In this document: piece after piece, positions 8,115 through 16,764 of the stretch | Layout of the letters: every line of letters starts with the position of its first letter | Position numbering within the stretch: the first letter of the stretch is position 1 | Program-made: the position numbers and the translations under genes | NCBI RefSeq assembly: GCF_014836955.1 | Contig: NZ_JACSPV010000035.1 | Span: 1 to 47,327, forward strand | From: Bacillus norwichensis | GTDB taxonomy: Bacteria > Bacillota > Bacilli > Bacillales > Bacillaceae_C | Length of the DNA: 47,327 nucleotides | Reading direction: 5' to 3' | The notes under the pieces: generated by a model | Told to the model about the DNA's origin: nothing | The model's database searches: none | Seen by the model: the letters and a program-made list of their open reading frames with translations, nothing else

Positions 8115-8693
8115 TTACTTCTTCGCTGGTCGCTCTACATAGCCATTGACGACAAGGTCCAGTTTTCCAGTTCGCGGATCGATAACCAGGCCATGAACTG
8201 GAACTTGGTCTGCCATCAGCGGATGGTTGCGGATCATGTTAACACTGTGCTCGACACTCTCTTCGACACTGTCAAAGCCAGTCAGCCATTCATCCAAGTT
8301 GATTCCAGAATGTTGAAGGATATCCAGGGTTTCTTTGGTGATCCCGCGTTCCTGCATTTTTTCAAGGACTTGACTGCTTTCGATTGCACTCATCCCGCAA
8401 TCGTGATGGCCGATAACATAAACTTCATCAGCTTTCAGTTCATATACGGCGATCAGTAGACTGCGCATGATACTTCCGAATGGATGAGTGAGAATGGCTC
8501 CGGCATTTTTAACTACTTTGACATCACCGTTTTTCATATTCATTGCTTTATGTAGAAGCTCAACCAAACGGGTGTCCATGCAAGTGAAAATGACAAGCTT
8601 CTTGTCAGGAAATTTTGTTGTTGCATAGGCTTCATACTTTTTTTCGTCGATAAACGTTTCATTATAATCAAGGATTTCTTTTAACAAAGACAT
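8115..8693 (-). CDS. ytiB: Beta-class carbonic anhydrase (YtiB type)
   Basis: A 192-residue enzyme that interconverts carbon dioxide and bicarbonate in the cytoplasm. Zinc ligands and the catalytic dyad fit C38-x-D40-x-R42 (TCMDTR), H96 and C99 (GHHDCG). NAGAILTHPFGSIMRSLL is typical of the family. The length and ending match the Bacillus YtiB subgroup. AAGGAGGAA lies eight bases ahead of the ATG. It is monocistronic, convergent with the second Fe-ADH. The region upstream shows no recognised operator. The symbol is by resemblance to B. subtilis ytiB. Confidence 0.88.
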   Translation of the reverse strand: MSLLKEILDYNETFIDEKKYEAYATTKFPDKKLVIFTCMDTRLVELLHKAMNMKNGDVKVVKNAGAILTHPFGSIMRSLLIAVYELKADEVYVIGHHDCGMSAIESSQVLEKMQERGITKETLDILQHSGINLDEWLTGFDSVEESVEHSVNMIRNHPLMADQVPVHGLVIDPRTGKLDLVVNGYVERPAKK

Positions 8694-9065
8694 TGTCAGA
8701 TTCCTCCTTTTCGGCTGCCTGTTTGGAAAATGCAGCTTAGGTGTATTTTAGCCAATGAATTCCTTCACAGCAACTTTTTGAAAGTGCAGATATTCAAATT
8801 GGCCGATTCGGGGAGGTACGTTTCCCGTGGGGCAAGTCTGCAAGCCAGCTGCTGTATAAAGCTCATTCTATTACTTTTCTTATTTTATCATTTCCTGACA
8901 GAGGTCTCCCACATAAGGCTGCCATAAAGATTGTATAGAAAAACAGCTAGATGCACCTCTATTTGGTGATGATTCAAATGGTAATAAACACACAGGAAGT
9001 GTTATTTTTATTGAACAGTTTACGTTGCCATTCAATAAGACCTTTTATAAAGAATAGGAGCTCTT
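8694..9065. other. Intergenic stretch without a recognisable gene
   Basis: Open frames here lack ribosome binding sites and family resemblance. The stretch contains a weak hairpin (AATAAACAC with GTGTTATT, 8983-9007) and GC-richer debris near 8810-8850 (GGGGAGGTACGTTTCCCGTG). Nothing further is seen before repeat copy A1 begins at 9066. Confidence 0.5.
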
Positions 9066-9230
9066 AAGTCTCTCACTTCTGAAGTGGTGAGATGAGAGAA
9101 TATCGGTATTCCAATCATTGGGGTTCAAATCCTGGCTGAAAAAAGTCTATGCAACAGATTTTAAGTGGGAATTTATCGAGCGGAGCTCGACCAAATCTGG
9201 GCGCAAATACGTCAAGGCGCATTTGATTGC
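9066..9230 (+). repeat. Dispersed repeat family A, longest copy (A1)
   Basis: It shares with the copies at 15334-15449 and 19849-19955 (both inverted) the blocks CGCCCAGATT, an AATTT run and CGATA. It forms a hairpin CTCTCACTT-CTG-AAGTGGTGAG, a stem CAGATTT (about 9155) with AAATCTG (9193), and inside it TCGAGC-GGA-GCTCGA. Pairing is kept or replaced by G-U in the other copies, which points to a structured RNA or a folding DNA element. Confidence 0.6.
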
Positions 9231-9309
9231 CGTATGAAGCAAAGGTTGACCATGTTCCTGTCCTCAAGTATGATTGTTGGTGGACATAATTATAAATACC
9301 CGGAAGGGG

Positions 9310-9392
9310 AGAGGTTCATAGCGTTTAACCCTCTATAAAAAACTATGGCTTATACGAAACTGCCATATCCGCGTGATATGGCTTTTTTTATG
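9310..9392 (+). ncRNA. PreQ1 class I riboswitch with terminator, queF leader
   Basis: The aptamer 9310-9345 has AGAGGTTC, TAGC, CCCTCT and the A-rich tail ATAAAAAACTA of PreQ1-I, which forms an H-type pseudoknot. A terminator follows: GCCATATC-CGCGT-GATATGGC plus seven T (9362-9389). TATGGC at 9344-9349, just at the aptamer tail, can pair with GCCATA at 9362-9367 as an antiterminator. Binding of preQ1 should capture the tail, release the terminator and switch off the queuosine genes. This is a transcriptional OFF switch by known family behaviour. Confidence 0.93.
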
Positions 9393-9404
9393 CCAGGCGT
9401 TTTG

Positions 9405-9443
9405 AACCTCCCCACAACCAGGTGAAATTTGGGAGGTTTTTTT
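9405..9443 (+). promoter_or_regulatory. Second hairpin covering the queF ribosome binding site
   Basis: AACCTCCC (9405-9412) pairs with GGGAGGTT (9431-9438), followed by TTTTT and then the queF ATG at 9445. The right arm is the ribosome binding site itself. It could block translation, end transcription, or both, adding a second layer after the preQ1 switch. Confidence 0.6.
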
Positions 9444-9444
9444 A

Positions 9445-9942
9445 ATGACTGGAAGAAATGAAGATACACTGAAGGATTTATCGCTGTTAGGGAACCAGAA
9501 TACGGAATATTTATTCGAATATTCGCCCGGAGTTTTGGAATCTATCGATAATTTGCATTCGGACAGGGATTATTTTATCAAATTCAACTGTCCAGAATTT
9601 ACGTCCCTTTGTCCACAGACAAAACAACCGGACTTTGCGACGATCTACATCAGCTATATTCCTGACAAAAAAATCGTTGAAAGCAAGTCGCTTAAGCTCT
9701 ATCTGTTCAGCTTTCGCAACCACGGCGATTTTCACGAAGACTGTGTCAATAAGATTATGAATGATTTGATTAAGCTTCTTGATCCCAGGTATATCGAGGT
9801 TTGGGGCAAGTTTACTCCAAGGGGAGGACTGTCCATTGATCCATATTCCAATCACGGTAAGCCTGGAACGAAATATGAACAGATGGCAGAATATCGAATG
9901 ATGAATCACGATCTCTATCCGGAAAAAGTGGATAACCGGTAA
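9445..9942 (+). CDS. queF: NADPH-dependent preQ0 reductase QueF
   Basis: A 165-residue type I QueF that reduces the nitrile of 7-cyano-7-deazaguanine (preQ0) to the amine preQ1 on the route to queuosine in tRNA. C56 (SLCPQT) forms the thioimide, with D63 and E98 ([11 protein letters not shown]) as general acid and substrate binder. Length is normal for unimodular QueF. The GGGAGG site lies eight bases before ATG. It is first in a two-gene operon with a precursor transporter 12 bases downstream, both governed by the preQ1 riboswitch. queC, queD and queE are not in this window. Confidence 0.95.
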   Translation: MTGRNEDTLKDLSLLGNQNTEYLFEYSPGVLESIDNLHSDRDYFIKFNCPEFTSLCPQTKQPDFATIYISYIPDKKIVESKSLKLYLFSFRNHGDFHEDCVNKIMNDLIKLLDPRYIEVWGKFTPRGGLSIDPYSNHGKPGTKYEQMAEYRMMNHDLYPEKVDNR

Positions 9943-9954
9943 GGGGGATTACGT

Positions 9955-10593
9955 ATGCTTCTATATTTAAACGGTGCTTTTGTCGGTTTAATGATTTTAT
10001 CGAATATACTTGCTGTAAAACTGATTAGCTTTGGGAATTGGTTTGTATTGCCGGCGGCAGTTATCGTATATGTTTTTACTTATCCAATTACAGATACGAT
10101 TACTGAGATTTATGGGGGTCATGCAGCAAGAAAGACGGTCATGGCCGGACTGATTACTCAAATCCTTGCTATTTTGTTCATCTATATTGCAATTAAACTT
10201 CCACCGGCTCCTTTTTATGAAAACCAGGCTGCATTCGAAACTATTTTTTCAGCCGGATTTCGCGTCACACTGGCAAGTCTGCTTTCGTTCTTTATTAGCC
10301 AAAATCTGGATGTGACTGTATTCCAACGTTTGAAAAAAAGACATGGAGAAAAGAAACTGTGGATTCGCAATAATGCTTCAACCATGACTAGCCAGCTAGT
10401 TGATACAACTATTTTTGTCACAATCGCTTTTTATGGAACAATGCCACTTGGAGCGTTAATCGCGCTTATTTTAACTCAATATACCTTTAAGTTTATCGTG
10501 GCTATTTTGGATACGCCGTTCGTTTATCTTCTAGTAAAAATAGGGAGAAAGAAATCGATTAAACAGTCAGTCGCAGAAGAGGTTTCAGCATAA
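9955..10593 (+). CDS. Queuosine precursor transporter (YhhQ/DUF165 family)
   Basis: A 212-residue integral membrane protein with about six helices (roughly 5-25, 30-48, 60-82, 98-118, 145-165, 172-195). TYPITDTITEIYGG is the conserved DUF165 motif. Characterised members import preQ0 or preQ1. It follows queF by 12 bases with AAGGGGG before ATG, so it is co-transcribed and under the same riboswitch, consistent with both making and salvaging the precursor. The exact substrate is inferred from family and context. Confidence 0.88.
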   Translation: MLLYLNGAFVGLMILSNILAVKLISFGNWFVLPAAVIVYVFTYPITDTITEIYGGHAARKTVMAGLITQILAILFIYIAIKLPPAPFYENQAAFETIFSAGFRVTLASLLSFFISQNLDVTVFQRLKKRHGEKKLWIRNNASTMTSQLVDTTIFVTIAFYGTMPLGALIALILTQYTFKFIVAILDTPFVYLLVKIGRKKSIKQSVAEEVSA

Positions 10594-10607
10594 TTTTTTA
10601 CAAAAAA

Positions 10608-10635
10608 TGAAACTTAATGTATGTTCCAACGTATA
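10608..10635 (+). promoter_or_regulatory. SigW promoter of yuaF-floT
   Basis: TGAAAC, 16 bases, then CGTATA: an exact match to the SigW extracytoplasmic sigma consensus (TGAAAC-N16-CGTA). It lies 82 bases upstream of the yuaF start. In B. subtilis the homologous operon belongs to the SigW regulon. Confidence 0.9.
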
Positions 10636-10716
10636 ATGACTATCGCGATATAAAAAGAGAAAAGGCGGGGTAGCTAATAGTGATGACATAATTATTATGA
10701 AAAAGGGTGGATGGCC

Positions 10717-11247
10717 ATGACTCTGTTTGGTATGCCAATTGAAACCATTTATTTGATCTTGTTGATTGCCTCTGGTAGTTTAACAATTCTATACTTGTTC
10801 TTTGGGGATGTTCTTGAGGGACTAGGGGAAGCGAGCGGGTTTCTAAGTCCGATTCTTATATTGGCCTTTATTACTTTTTTCTCAGCGGGCGGATATATTC
10901 TGGAACTGCTCACTTCTATGAACAGCTTCCTCATTATGGGAATTGCTGCAGTTACGGCGTTCCTGCTGGACATCATTCTCAATGTCTTTGTACTCGTTCC
11001 CATGTCTTCCGCGGAGCAGTCATTAAGCTATACGGAGAAATCTCTCGAAGGAAGAGTTGGAAAGGTCATTATCTCCATTCCCGAAAAAGGTTTTGGAGAA
11101 GTGGTGATTGAAAGCTACAGTGGAATGATTTCCAAGCCAGCAGCCAGTTTTGAAGATATGGAGATTTCAGAAGGGTCTGAAGTTCTGGTGATTGAAGTGA
11201 AAGATGGAGTACTACATGTAATGCCATACAAAAAGAATTTTACTTGA
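10717..11247 (+). CDS. yuaF: NfeD-like membrane protein YuaF
   Basis: A 176-residue NfeD-family protein with three membrane helices near residues 10-30, 43-63 and 70-93, and a C-terminal OB-fold domain (about 105-175) ending VMPYKKNFT. NfeD2 proteins are encoded with flotillins and act with them in membrane organisation. AAGGGTGG is too close to the ATG at 10711, so the ATG at 10717 is chosen; MTLFGMPIETIYL also fits the B. subtilis start. It is transcribed from the SigW promoter and followed 17 bases later by floT. Confidence 0.92.
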   Translation: MTLFGMPIETIYLILLIASGSLTILYLFFGDVLEGLGEASGFLSPILILAFITFFSAGGYILELLTSMNSFLIMGIAAVTAFLLDIILNVFVLVPMSSAEQSLSYTEKSLEGRVGKVIISIPEKGFGEVVIESYSGMISKPAASFEDMEISEGSEVLVIEVKDGVLHVMPYKKNFT

Positions 11248-11264
11248 CGAGGAGGAATCGGTTG

Positions 11265-12815
11265 ATGCCTATTGGTGTAGCCATTGTGTTAATAGTCGTT
11301 GTTTTTATTCTCATTGCTTTAATCGGTGTATTTATTACTAAATATCGTACGGCTGGGCCTGACGAAGCGTTAATCGTGACGGGGAGTTACCTCGGCGGAA
11401 AAAACGTCCATGTAGATGAGTCCGGAAATAAAATTAAAATTATTCGGGGCGGGGGTGCCTTCGTTCTTCCAGTTTTTCAGCAGGCACAGCCTCTTAGCTT
11501 ATTGTCGAGCAAGCTTGAAGTAACTACACCTGAAGTGTATACGGAACAAGGTGTTCCAGTGATGGCGGACGGAACAGCCATTATTAAAATTGGCGGCTCC
11601 ATCGGGGAAATTGCTACGGCTGCGGAACAGTTTTTAGGCAAAACAAAAGATGAAAGAGAGAACGAAGCGAAGGAAGTATTGGAAGGACATCTTCGTTCCA
11701 TCCTTGGTTCCATGACCGTTGAAGAAATTTATAAAAACCGGGATAAGTTTTCTCAAGAGGTACAGCGTGTTGCTTCACAGGACTTGGCTAAAATGGGACT
11801 TATCATTGTTTCATTTACTATCAAGGAAGTGCGCGACAAAAACGGTTATTTGGATTCACTTGGTAAGCCGCGGATCGCGCAAGTTAAACGTGATGCGGAT
11901 ATTGCGACAGCAGATGCTGAAAAAGAAACCCGTATCAAACGGGCGGAAGCCGCCAAAGAAGCGAAAAAGGCGGAGCTTGAACGGGCAACAGAAATTGCTG
12001 AGGCAGAGAAAGTGAACCAATTGAAGATGGCGGAATACCGACGCGAGCAAGATATTGCGCGGGCGAACGCAGACCAAGCTTATGACCTTGAAACCGCTCG
12101 TGCGAAACAGGAAGTAACTGAGCATGAGATGCAAATTAAAATTATTGAGCGCCAAAAGCAGATCGAATTGGAAGAAAAAGAGATTCTTCGTCGTGAGCGT
12201 CAGTATGACTCTGAGGTGAAGAAAAAGGCAGACGCTGATCGTTATGCTGTCGAGCAGGCGGCAACAGCCGAGAAAGCGAAACAGATGGCCGAAGCTGACG
12301 CGCATCAGTACCGTGTGGAAGCGACTGCGAAAGCGGAAGCAGAACGAATTCGCCTGGATGGTGTGGCGAAAGCTGATGCAGAACGTGCACAAGGGGAGAC
12401 CGAAGCCGAAGTTATTCGTCTAAAAGGGGTTGCCGAAGCCGAAGCCAAGCGCAAAGTGGCGGAAGCGTTCGAGCAATTCGGACAGGCAGCCGTGTTGGAT
12501 ATGGTTCTGAAGATGCTTCCTGAATATGCGAAGCAAGTGGCCGCACCTCTTGGAAACATTGATAAGATCACTGTTGTTGACACTGGGGGTCAGGGAGAAG
12601 GCGGAGCCAATAAGGTAACCGGCTATGCGACCAATTTGATGGCAACCATGCAGGAATCTTTGAAAGCTTCTTCAGGAATTGATGTAAGAGAGCTTTTGGA
12701 GAATCTATCTGGAAAAGGGAATGTGCGTGGAAGCATTGATGTATTGACCGAGGAAGTTCGGACTTCCAAAGTGCAAGAAGCTGATGTAGTAGAAGAAGAG
12801 ACCACATTGGAATAA
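11265..12815 (+). CDS. floT: Flotillin FloT (YuaG), SPFH membrane scaffold
   Basis: A 516-residue flotillin. An N-terminal membrane hairpin/helix (about 3-25) precedes the SPFH/PHB domain (about 30-200, KYRTAGPDEALIVTGSY). A long charged coiled coil rich in EA/AEA/KAEAE repeats follows (about 195-420), then a C-terminal oligomerisation segment with NLMATMQESLKASSGID. It organises functional membrane microdomains and affects membrane fluidity and envelope stress. The start ATG has GAGGAGG nine bases upstream; the open frame extends to 11244 but overlaps yuaF. It is the second gene of the SigW operon, ending at the terminator at 12905-12950. Confidence 0.95.
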   Translation: MPIGVAIVLIVVVFILIALIGVFITKYRTAGPDEALIVTGSYLGGKNVHVDESGNKIKIIRGGGAFVLPVFQQAQPLSLLSSKLEVTTPEVYTEQGVPVMADGTAIIKIGGSIGEIATAAEQFLGKTKDERENEAKEVLEGHLRSILGSMTVEEIYKNRDKFSQEVQRVASQDLAKMGLIIVSFTIKEVRDKNGYLDSLGKPRIAQVKRDADIATADAEKETRIKRAEAAKEAKKAELERATEIAEAEKVNQLKMAEYRREQDIARANADQAYDLETARAKQEVTEHEMQIKIIERQKQIELEEKEILRRERQYDSEVKKKADADRYAVEQAATAEKAKQMAEADAHQYRVEATAKAEAERIRLDGVAKADAERAQGETEAEVIRLKGVAEAEAKRKVAEAFEQFGQAAVLDMVLKMLPEYAKQVAAPLGNIDKITVVDTGGQGEGGANKVTGYATNLMATMQESLKASSGIDVRELLENLSGKGNVRGSIDVLTEEVRTSKVQEADVVEEETTLE

Positions 12816-12820
12816 GAAAA

Positions 12821-12845
12821 GTGGAAGGCGCTTGGAGCTAGACAT
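12821..12845. repeat. Fragment of a TCTAGCTCC-type dispersed repeat
   Basis: Reads GGCGCTTGGAGCTAGAC on the plus strand, whose complement TCTAGCTCCAAGCGCC resembles the head of a repeat I recall as common in Bacillus intergenic DNA. A related piece is at 18699-18757. Confidence 0.4.
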
Positions 12846-12904
12846 GGAAATCTGATTTTTGAATGGAAAAAGATAAAAGTTATATACTTTCTTACTATTA
12901 AAGA

Positions 12905-12950
12905 AAGCTGTCCAGAAAGTCATTCGTAAGACTTTCTGGACAGCTTTTTA
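12905..12950 (+). terminator. Terminator of the yuaF-floT operon
   Basis: An 18-bp perfect stem (AAAGCTGTCCAGAAAGTC with its complement) encloses an 8-base loop and ends in a T-run. It lies 90 bases past the floT stop, with a repeat fragment between. Confidence 0.85.
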
Positions 12951-13091
12951 TATTTTAGCTAGGGAAGCAGCGCTTGATTAGTGAGCGAAATCGTGGTGAA
13001 TCTCAAAAATGATAAGCAATAGCAGCACAAGCTTCCCGTTTTTACAGTAAACGATATTTGCAGTGATTCTCAAAAATCAATTCCGAATCTA

Positions 13092-14099
13092 TTAATTGTT
13101 AACCGTCTGCAATTTATTGATGAATTTGAGAGCTCGTCCTGTTCCGATAGCCACAGATTCCAATGGGTTTGGTGCAATATGGACAGGTACGATGATTTCA
13201 TTACTCAGCCATTCCTGCATACCATTCAATAGGGCTCCGCCCCCTGATAAAACTACCCCATGGTCAACGATATCTCCGCTCAATTCAGCTGGACAGTTTT
13301 CTAATGTTGCTCGGATTGCTTCCAAAATGTGAAGCAATGATTCCTTCAATGATTCTTGAATTTCATAGGAACTTAATGTGATTGTTTTTGGGAGTCCTGT
13401 TACAAGATCCCGTCCACGAACATCCATTTTTTTCTCATGGTGGTCAACCAGTGCATAACCGATTTCAATCTTGATGTTTTCAGCTGTCCGTTCACCAATT
13501 AATAGATTATAGCCTTTTCTGACATGCTGAATGATATTTTCATTGAGTAAGTCGCCGCCGATACGAACGGTATTGCAATTGACAACACCGCCGTAAGAAA
13601 TGATGGCCACTTCTGTTGTTCCTCCGCCAATATCCACAACCACATTTGCAACAGGCTCTTCAACTGGAAGATCGGCTCCTATTGCTGCAGCAACAGGTTC
13701 TTCTATCAGGTGGACATTTTTGGCGCCGCAAGATTTAACGGCATCATGGATGGCGCGTCTTTCAACTGAGGTGGCGCCAGACGGAGTGCAGACAACCACG
13801 TCCGGTTTACGGATGGCAAGCCCCAATGTTTTTCCCGCCTTCTTCATGACTTGCTTCAGCATTTGGCTGGTGATGTCAAAATCAGCAATAACCCCGTCCT
13901 GGAGTGGGCGAACTGCTGTAATACTGGCAGGTGTCTTACCAATCATCTCTTTAGCTTCCGCTCCAACTGCTATCACTTGCTTAGTATCTGTATTAACCGC
14001 TACAACGGATGGTTCATTTAAAATAATTCCTTTATTTTTTGTATAAACTAGAACATTAGCTGTTCCTAGATCAATCCCAATTTCTGTACTTGAAAACAT
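13092..14099 (-). CDS. mreBH: Actin-like cell-shape protein MreBH
   Basis: A 335-residue bacterial actin, equal in length to B. subtilis MreBH. ATPase-fold motifs are visible: phosphate 1 [13 protein letters not shown] (7-19), DGVIADFD, phosphate 2 [14 protein letters not shown] (about 160-173), and adenosine loop [11 protein letters not shown] (about 284-294). It polymerises under the membrane and guides cell-wall elongation; MreBH helps place the LytE hydrolase. The GTNLxG-to-MreBH distinction rests on the start [19 protein letters not shown] and the [14 protein letters not shown] segment. AAGGTGG precedes the ATG. It is monocistronic. No SigI promoter was recognised upstream. Confidence 0.92.
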   Translation of the reverse strand: MFSSTEIGIDLGTANVLVYTKNKGIILNEPSVVAVNTDTKQVIAVGAEAKEMIGKTPASITAVRPLQDGVIADFDITSQMLKQVMKKAGKTLGLAIRKPDVVVCTPSGATSVERRAIHDAVKSCGAKNVHLIEEPVAAAIGADLPVEEPVANVVVDIGGGTTEVAIISYGGVVNCNTVRIGGDLLNENIIQHVRKGYNLLIGERTAENIKIEIGYALVDHHEKKMDVRGRDLVTGLPKTITLSSYEIQESLKESLLHILEAIRATLENCPAELSGDIVDHGVVLSGGGALLNGMQEWLSNEIIVPVHIAPNPLESVAIGTGRALKFINKLQTVNN

Positions 14100-14334
14100 A
14101 ATGGTCCACCTTGCCTTTACTTGTAATATCCTATGTTAAGTATAATAAATTTATAGGGATATTTCTTACTGTATTTAGCAGGTGGAAGAAATTGTTACAG
14201 ACAAAAGAGGGATAAAACTGCTATAAGCCTTGATAATTCACCAAATTGATTTGTCTCTTTGTGATGGCTGTTATACAAACTTAAACTTCTTGTAAAATTA
14301 TCGCAGAATTGTAATCATCCAATATATTCCTGAT

Positions 14335-14850
14335 TTATAGCCTTAGTTTTGAAAAAAAATCAGCTAGATCCCTGCTCTCTTTTTTTCTTTTTTGACGGTG
14401 AGCCGCTCGGGCTTGGGCTGTTTTATTTAGCCAGTGCTCCTCCTCTGATTCGGGTATAGCCTTTGGTACAGGACTGGGCCGTCCATTTTCATCCAAAGCA
14501 ACAAAGGTAAGGAATGAAAAAGCGGCAATGGATTTCTCACCAGTAATCAAGTGTTCAGATAAGACTTTTACAAATACTTCCATTGATGTCGTGCCACTCC
14601 ATGTAACGATTGCTTCCATAGTAACAGCATCGCCGATCAGGATCGGTTTGAAAAAGTCCACAGAATCCGTAGATACCGTGACAACAGGTTTCCGTGCGAA
14701 TCTGGCGGCGGCTATCGATGCTGCATCATCTACATCGGACATTAACTTCCCGCCAAATAAATTGCCATGATGATTCGTATCCGGTGGAGAGACATGGCTT
14801 GTTTTTACAGTCAGCGAATCTTTCATTTTCTTGCTTGGTCGTTGTTCCAT
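14335..14850 (-). CDS. ykhA: Acyl-CoA thioesterase, hotdog fold (YkhA type)
   Basis: A 171-residue acyl-CoA hydrolase. The hotdog domain spans about 10-125: the catalytic/structural NHHGNLFGGKLMSDVDDAA motif, a VDFFKPILIGD strand pair and AFSFLTFVALDENGRP near the end. A basic Ala/Arg tail (QARAAHRQKRKKE) follows. It cleaves acyl-CoA thioesters, often medium to long chain. The frame opens at a GTG (14859), but AGGTG seven bases before the ATG at 14850 favours MEQRPSKKM. It stands alone between mreBH and a small orphan gene. Confidence 0.88.
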   Translation of the reverse strand: MEQRPSKKMKDSLTVKTSHVSPPDTNHHGNLFGGKLMSDVDDAASIAAARFARKPVVTVSTDSVDFFKPILIGDAVTMEAIVTWSGTTSMEVFVKVLSEHLITGEKSIAAFSFLTFVALDENGRPSPVPKAIPESEEEHWLNKTAQARAAHRQKRKKESRDLADFFSKLRL

Positions 14851-15033
14851 TTCTTTCACCTCATAGAAGTTAAACTGTTACCCATTATACCCAATAGAAA
14901 AAAATAACTTAAGTTTTGTGTTTACTGACCCTATTTAAGGGTATGGAAAAATATGCTTCTCCATTCAATTTGTCTTTGGCGTCTCTGGCCACCTGTGTAT
15001 TGGGATATTTTTAAAAAAAGGAGAGATGTCGCA

Positions 15034-15282
15034 ATGGACAAGCTGCCAAAAAGGGTGTTGCACAATTCGAACGGTTCTTTTGTGATAGTAAAGCAATGGG
15101 ACGATTCGGTAATTGTCAAAAGGAAGCCGGAATCAGCCATTGGACTAAAAAACTTTGTTGGGATGAATAGTCTTCAAAGCAGTCCCATCAGTATCCCATT
15201 ATTGGATGAGCCTGAAGAAGATGAAGACCGTTATTTAGAAGAATTGGGAAGTAATTGGGCAACAGAACTCGACTATTATTAA
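15034..15282 (+). CDS. Small hypothetical protein, 82 aa
   Basis: ATG with AAAAGGAGAG about nine bases upstream. The open frame extends 27 codons further up but without a ribosome site. The protein begins MDKLPKRVLHNSNGSFVIVK, has a beta-rich first half and an acidic second half (LDEPEEDEDRYLEELGSNWA). I recognise no family. A perfect 26-base palindrome follows the stop. It is transcribed divergently from the thioesterase gene. Confidence 0.6.
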   Translation: MDKLPKRVLHNSNGSFVIVKQWDDSVIVKRKPESAIGLKNFVGMNSLQSSPISIPLLDEPEEDEDRYLEELGSNWATELDYY

Positions 15283-15287
15283 ACGAA

Positions 15288-15313
15288 AGAGGTTTGGCAG
15301 CTGCCAAACCTCT
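15288..15313. terminator. Perfect 26-base palindrome
   Basis: AGAGGTTTGGCAG followed directly by its complement CTGCCAAACCTCT; a short TTTCTTTT follows. It likely ends transcription of the small gene upstream. Confidence 0.65.
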
Positions 15314-15333
15314 AATTTCTTTTATATGAATAT

Positions 15334-15449
15334 CGCCCAGATTTTTCAAGCTTCGCCCGATAAATTTGCTCTGAGAATCTGTGGTATCCGCCTGAGGCTT
15401 TCATTATACCAATATGCATCATCTCACCACTTATCGAGTGGGAGACTTG
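15334..15449 (-). repeat. Dispersed repeat family A, copy A2
   Basis: Inverted relative to the copy at 9066-9230. It shares CGCCCAGATTT, CGATAAATT, AATCTGT-G-AT and CATCTCACCACTT at one end. Read in the A1 orientation it folds CTCCCACT-CGATA-AGTGGTGAG, and UCGGGC-GAA-GCUUGA with two G-U pairs. Confidence 0.6.
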
Positions 15450-15461
15450 TGCTGAATGAGG

Positions 15462-16694
15462 TTAAAACGCCCAATTTCCATTTCGGAAGACAGGTTCACT
15501 TTCTCCAGACTCCAGAATTCCGTCAATATCCATCTTTTCTGAACCAATCATGAAGTCAACGTGAGTGATGCTCGTATTCAATCCGTTCTGTTCCAACTCA
15601 TCCTGACTCATGTTTTTCCCACCTTCCAGACAGAAGGCATAAGCGCTTCCAATCGCAATATGGTTGGAGGCATTTTCGTCAAACAGGGTGTTATAAAATA
15701 AAATGTTTGACTGAGAGATAGGAGAGTTAAAAGGAACAAGAGCTATTTCTCCCAAGTAGTGAGAACCTTCGTCGGTATCAACCAGCCCTTTTAAAATCTC
15801 TTCGCCTTCTTCAGCTTTTATATCCACAATCTTTCCTTTTTCGAAAGTCAGCGTAAAGCCGTCGATAATGTTACCTCCGTAGCTAAGCGGCTTCGTATTT
15901 GAAACAATACCATCCACGCCGTATTTATAAGGTACTGTAAAAACTTCCTCGGTCGGCATATTAGCCATGAATTCATCGCCTTTTTCGTTAACACTGCCAG
16001 CCCCGACCCAAAAATGGCCTTTCGGGAGTTCGATTGTTAAATCGGTACCGGGAGCTTTATAATGAAGTTTTTTATAACGGCGTTTATTTAAGTAATCAAC
16101 CTTTTCGTGCAGGTTTCGGTCATGGTCCTTCCAAGCCTGAATGGGGTTGTCGAGATCAGCTCTTGTCGCCTTAAAAATGGCTTCCCATAGATTGCTGATC
16201 TGTTCTTCAGGAGGAGCATCTGGAAAGACTTTCTTCGCCCAATCTTCGGAAGGGGCTGCAATGACGGTCCAACTTATTTTATCCGATTGAATGTATTGGC
16301 GATATTTGTGCATCGCTTTTCCAGCTACTTTCTGGAAGTTGGCAATCCTGTTTGGATCAATGCCCTTCAATAAATCGGGGCCAGAAGAGATGACAGACAT
16401 GAATGCTGCACCTTGTTCCGCAAGCTCCTCCAATTCATTGGCGCGCCAATGTGGATATTCATGAAAAGCTTCGTCAGGTGCCATATCATATTTCAGGCGT
16501 GTCACGATATCGTCAGTCCAATTCACAATTACGTTTTTAGCTCCCTCTTCATAAGCCTTTTTCACCACTAGTCGAATAAATTCCGCATTGTCAATCGTTG
16601 CGTTTACTACAAGAGTCTGTCCTGTTTGAACGTTGACGCCAACCTTTACAGCAAGCTCTGCATACTTTTCAAGTGTTTCTAGAAAATCAGCCAT
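15462..16694 (-). CDS. ampS: Aminopeptidase AmpS (peptidase family M29)
   Basis: A 410-residue metallo-aminopeptidase removing N-terminal residues from peptides in the cytoplasm. The C-terminal catalytic half carries M29 features: GGNIIDGFTLTFEKGKIVD, then ACID-metal segments DTDEGSHYLGEIALVPFNSPIS, FDENASNHIAIGSAYAF and HVDFMIGS, supplying Glu, His and Asp ligands. AAAGGAGA abuts the ATG at 16700, so the next ATG at 16694 (MADFLETLEK), seven bases from the site, is taken. In B. subtilis ampS also lies near mreBH. It is monocistronic. Confidence 0.92.
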   Translation of the reverse strand: MADFLETLEKYAELAVKVGVNVQTGQTLVVNATIDNAEFIRLVVKKAYEEGAKNVIVNWTDDIVTRLKYDMAPDEAFHEYPHWRANELEELAEQGAAFMSVISSGPDLLKGIDPNRIANFQKVAGKAMHKYRQYIQSDKISWTVIAAPSEDWAKKVFPDAPPEEQISNLWEAIFKATRADLDNPIQAWKDHDRNLHEKVDYLNKRRYKKLHYKAPGTDLTIELPKGHFWVGAGSVNEKGDEFMANMPTEEVFTVPYKYGVDGIVSNTKPLSYGGNIIDGFTLTFEKGKIVDIKAEEGEEILKGLVDTDEGSHYLGEIALVPFNSPISQSNILFYNTLFDENASNHIAIGSAYAFCLEGGKNMSQDELEQNGLNTSITHVDFMIGSEKMDIDGILESGESEPVFRNGNWAF

Positions 16695-16764
16695 ATACAT
16701 TCTCCTTTGTAAAAAAAGTGGTTTGCTTTATTTTAACAGCCCAGAAAGGTAAATCCAACGTTTC

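Noticed and set aside
9066-9140. tRNA-like remnant with a GGGTTCAAATCC T-arm
   Set aside because: The T-stem has only three to four pairs, no acceptor partner and no clear anticodon; it is better explained as part of repeat A1.
11856-12583. Long minus-strand open frames opposite floT
   Set aside because: They are shadows of the EA-rich coiled coil of floT; no ribosome sites.
14100-14334. SigI promoter of mreBH
   Set aside because: No ACCCCC-type -35 with a CGAA -10 was found upstream on the minus strand; a SigA-like TTATACT is more likely.
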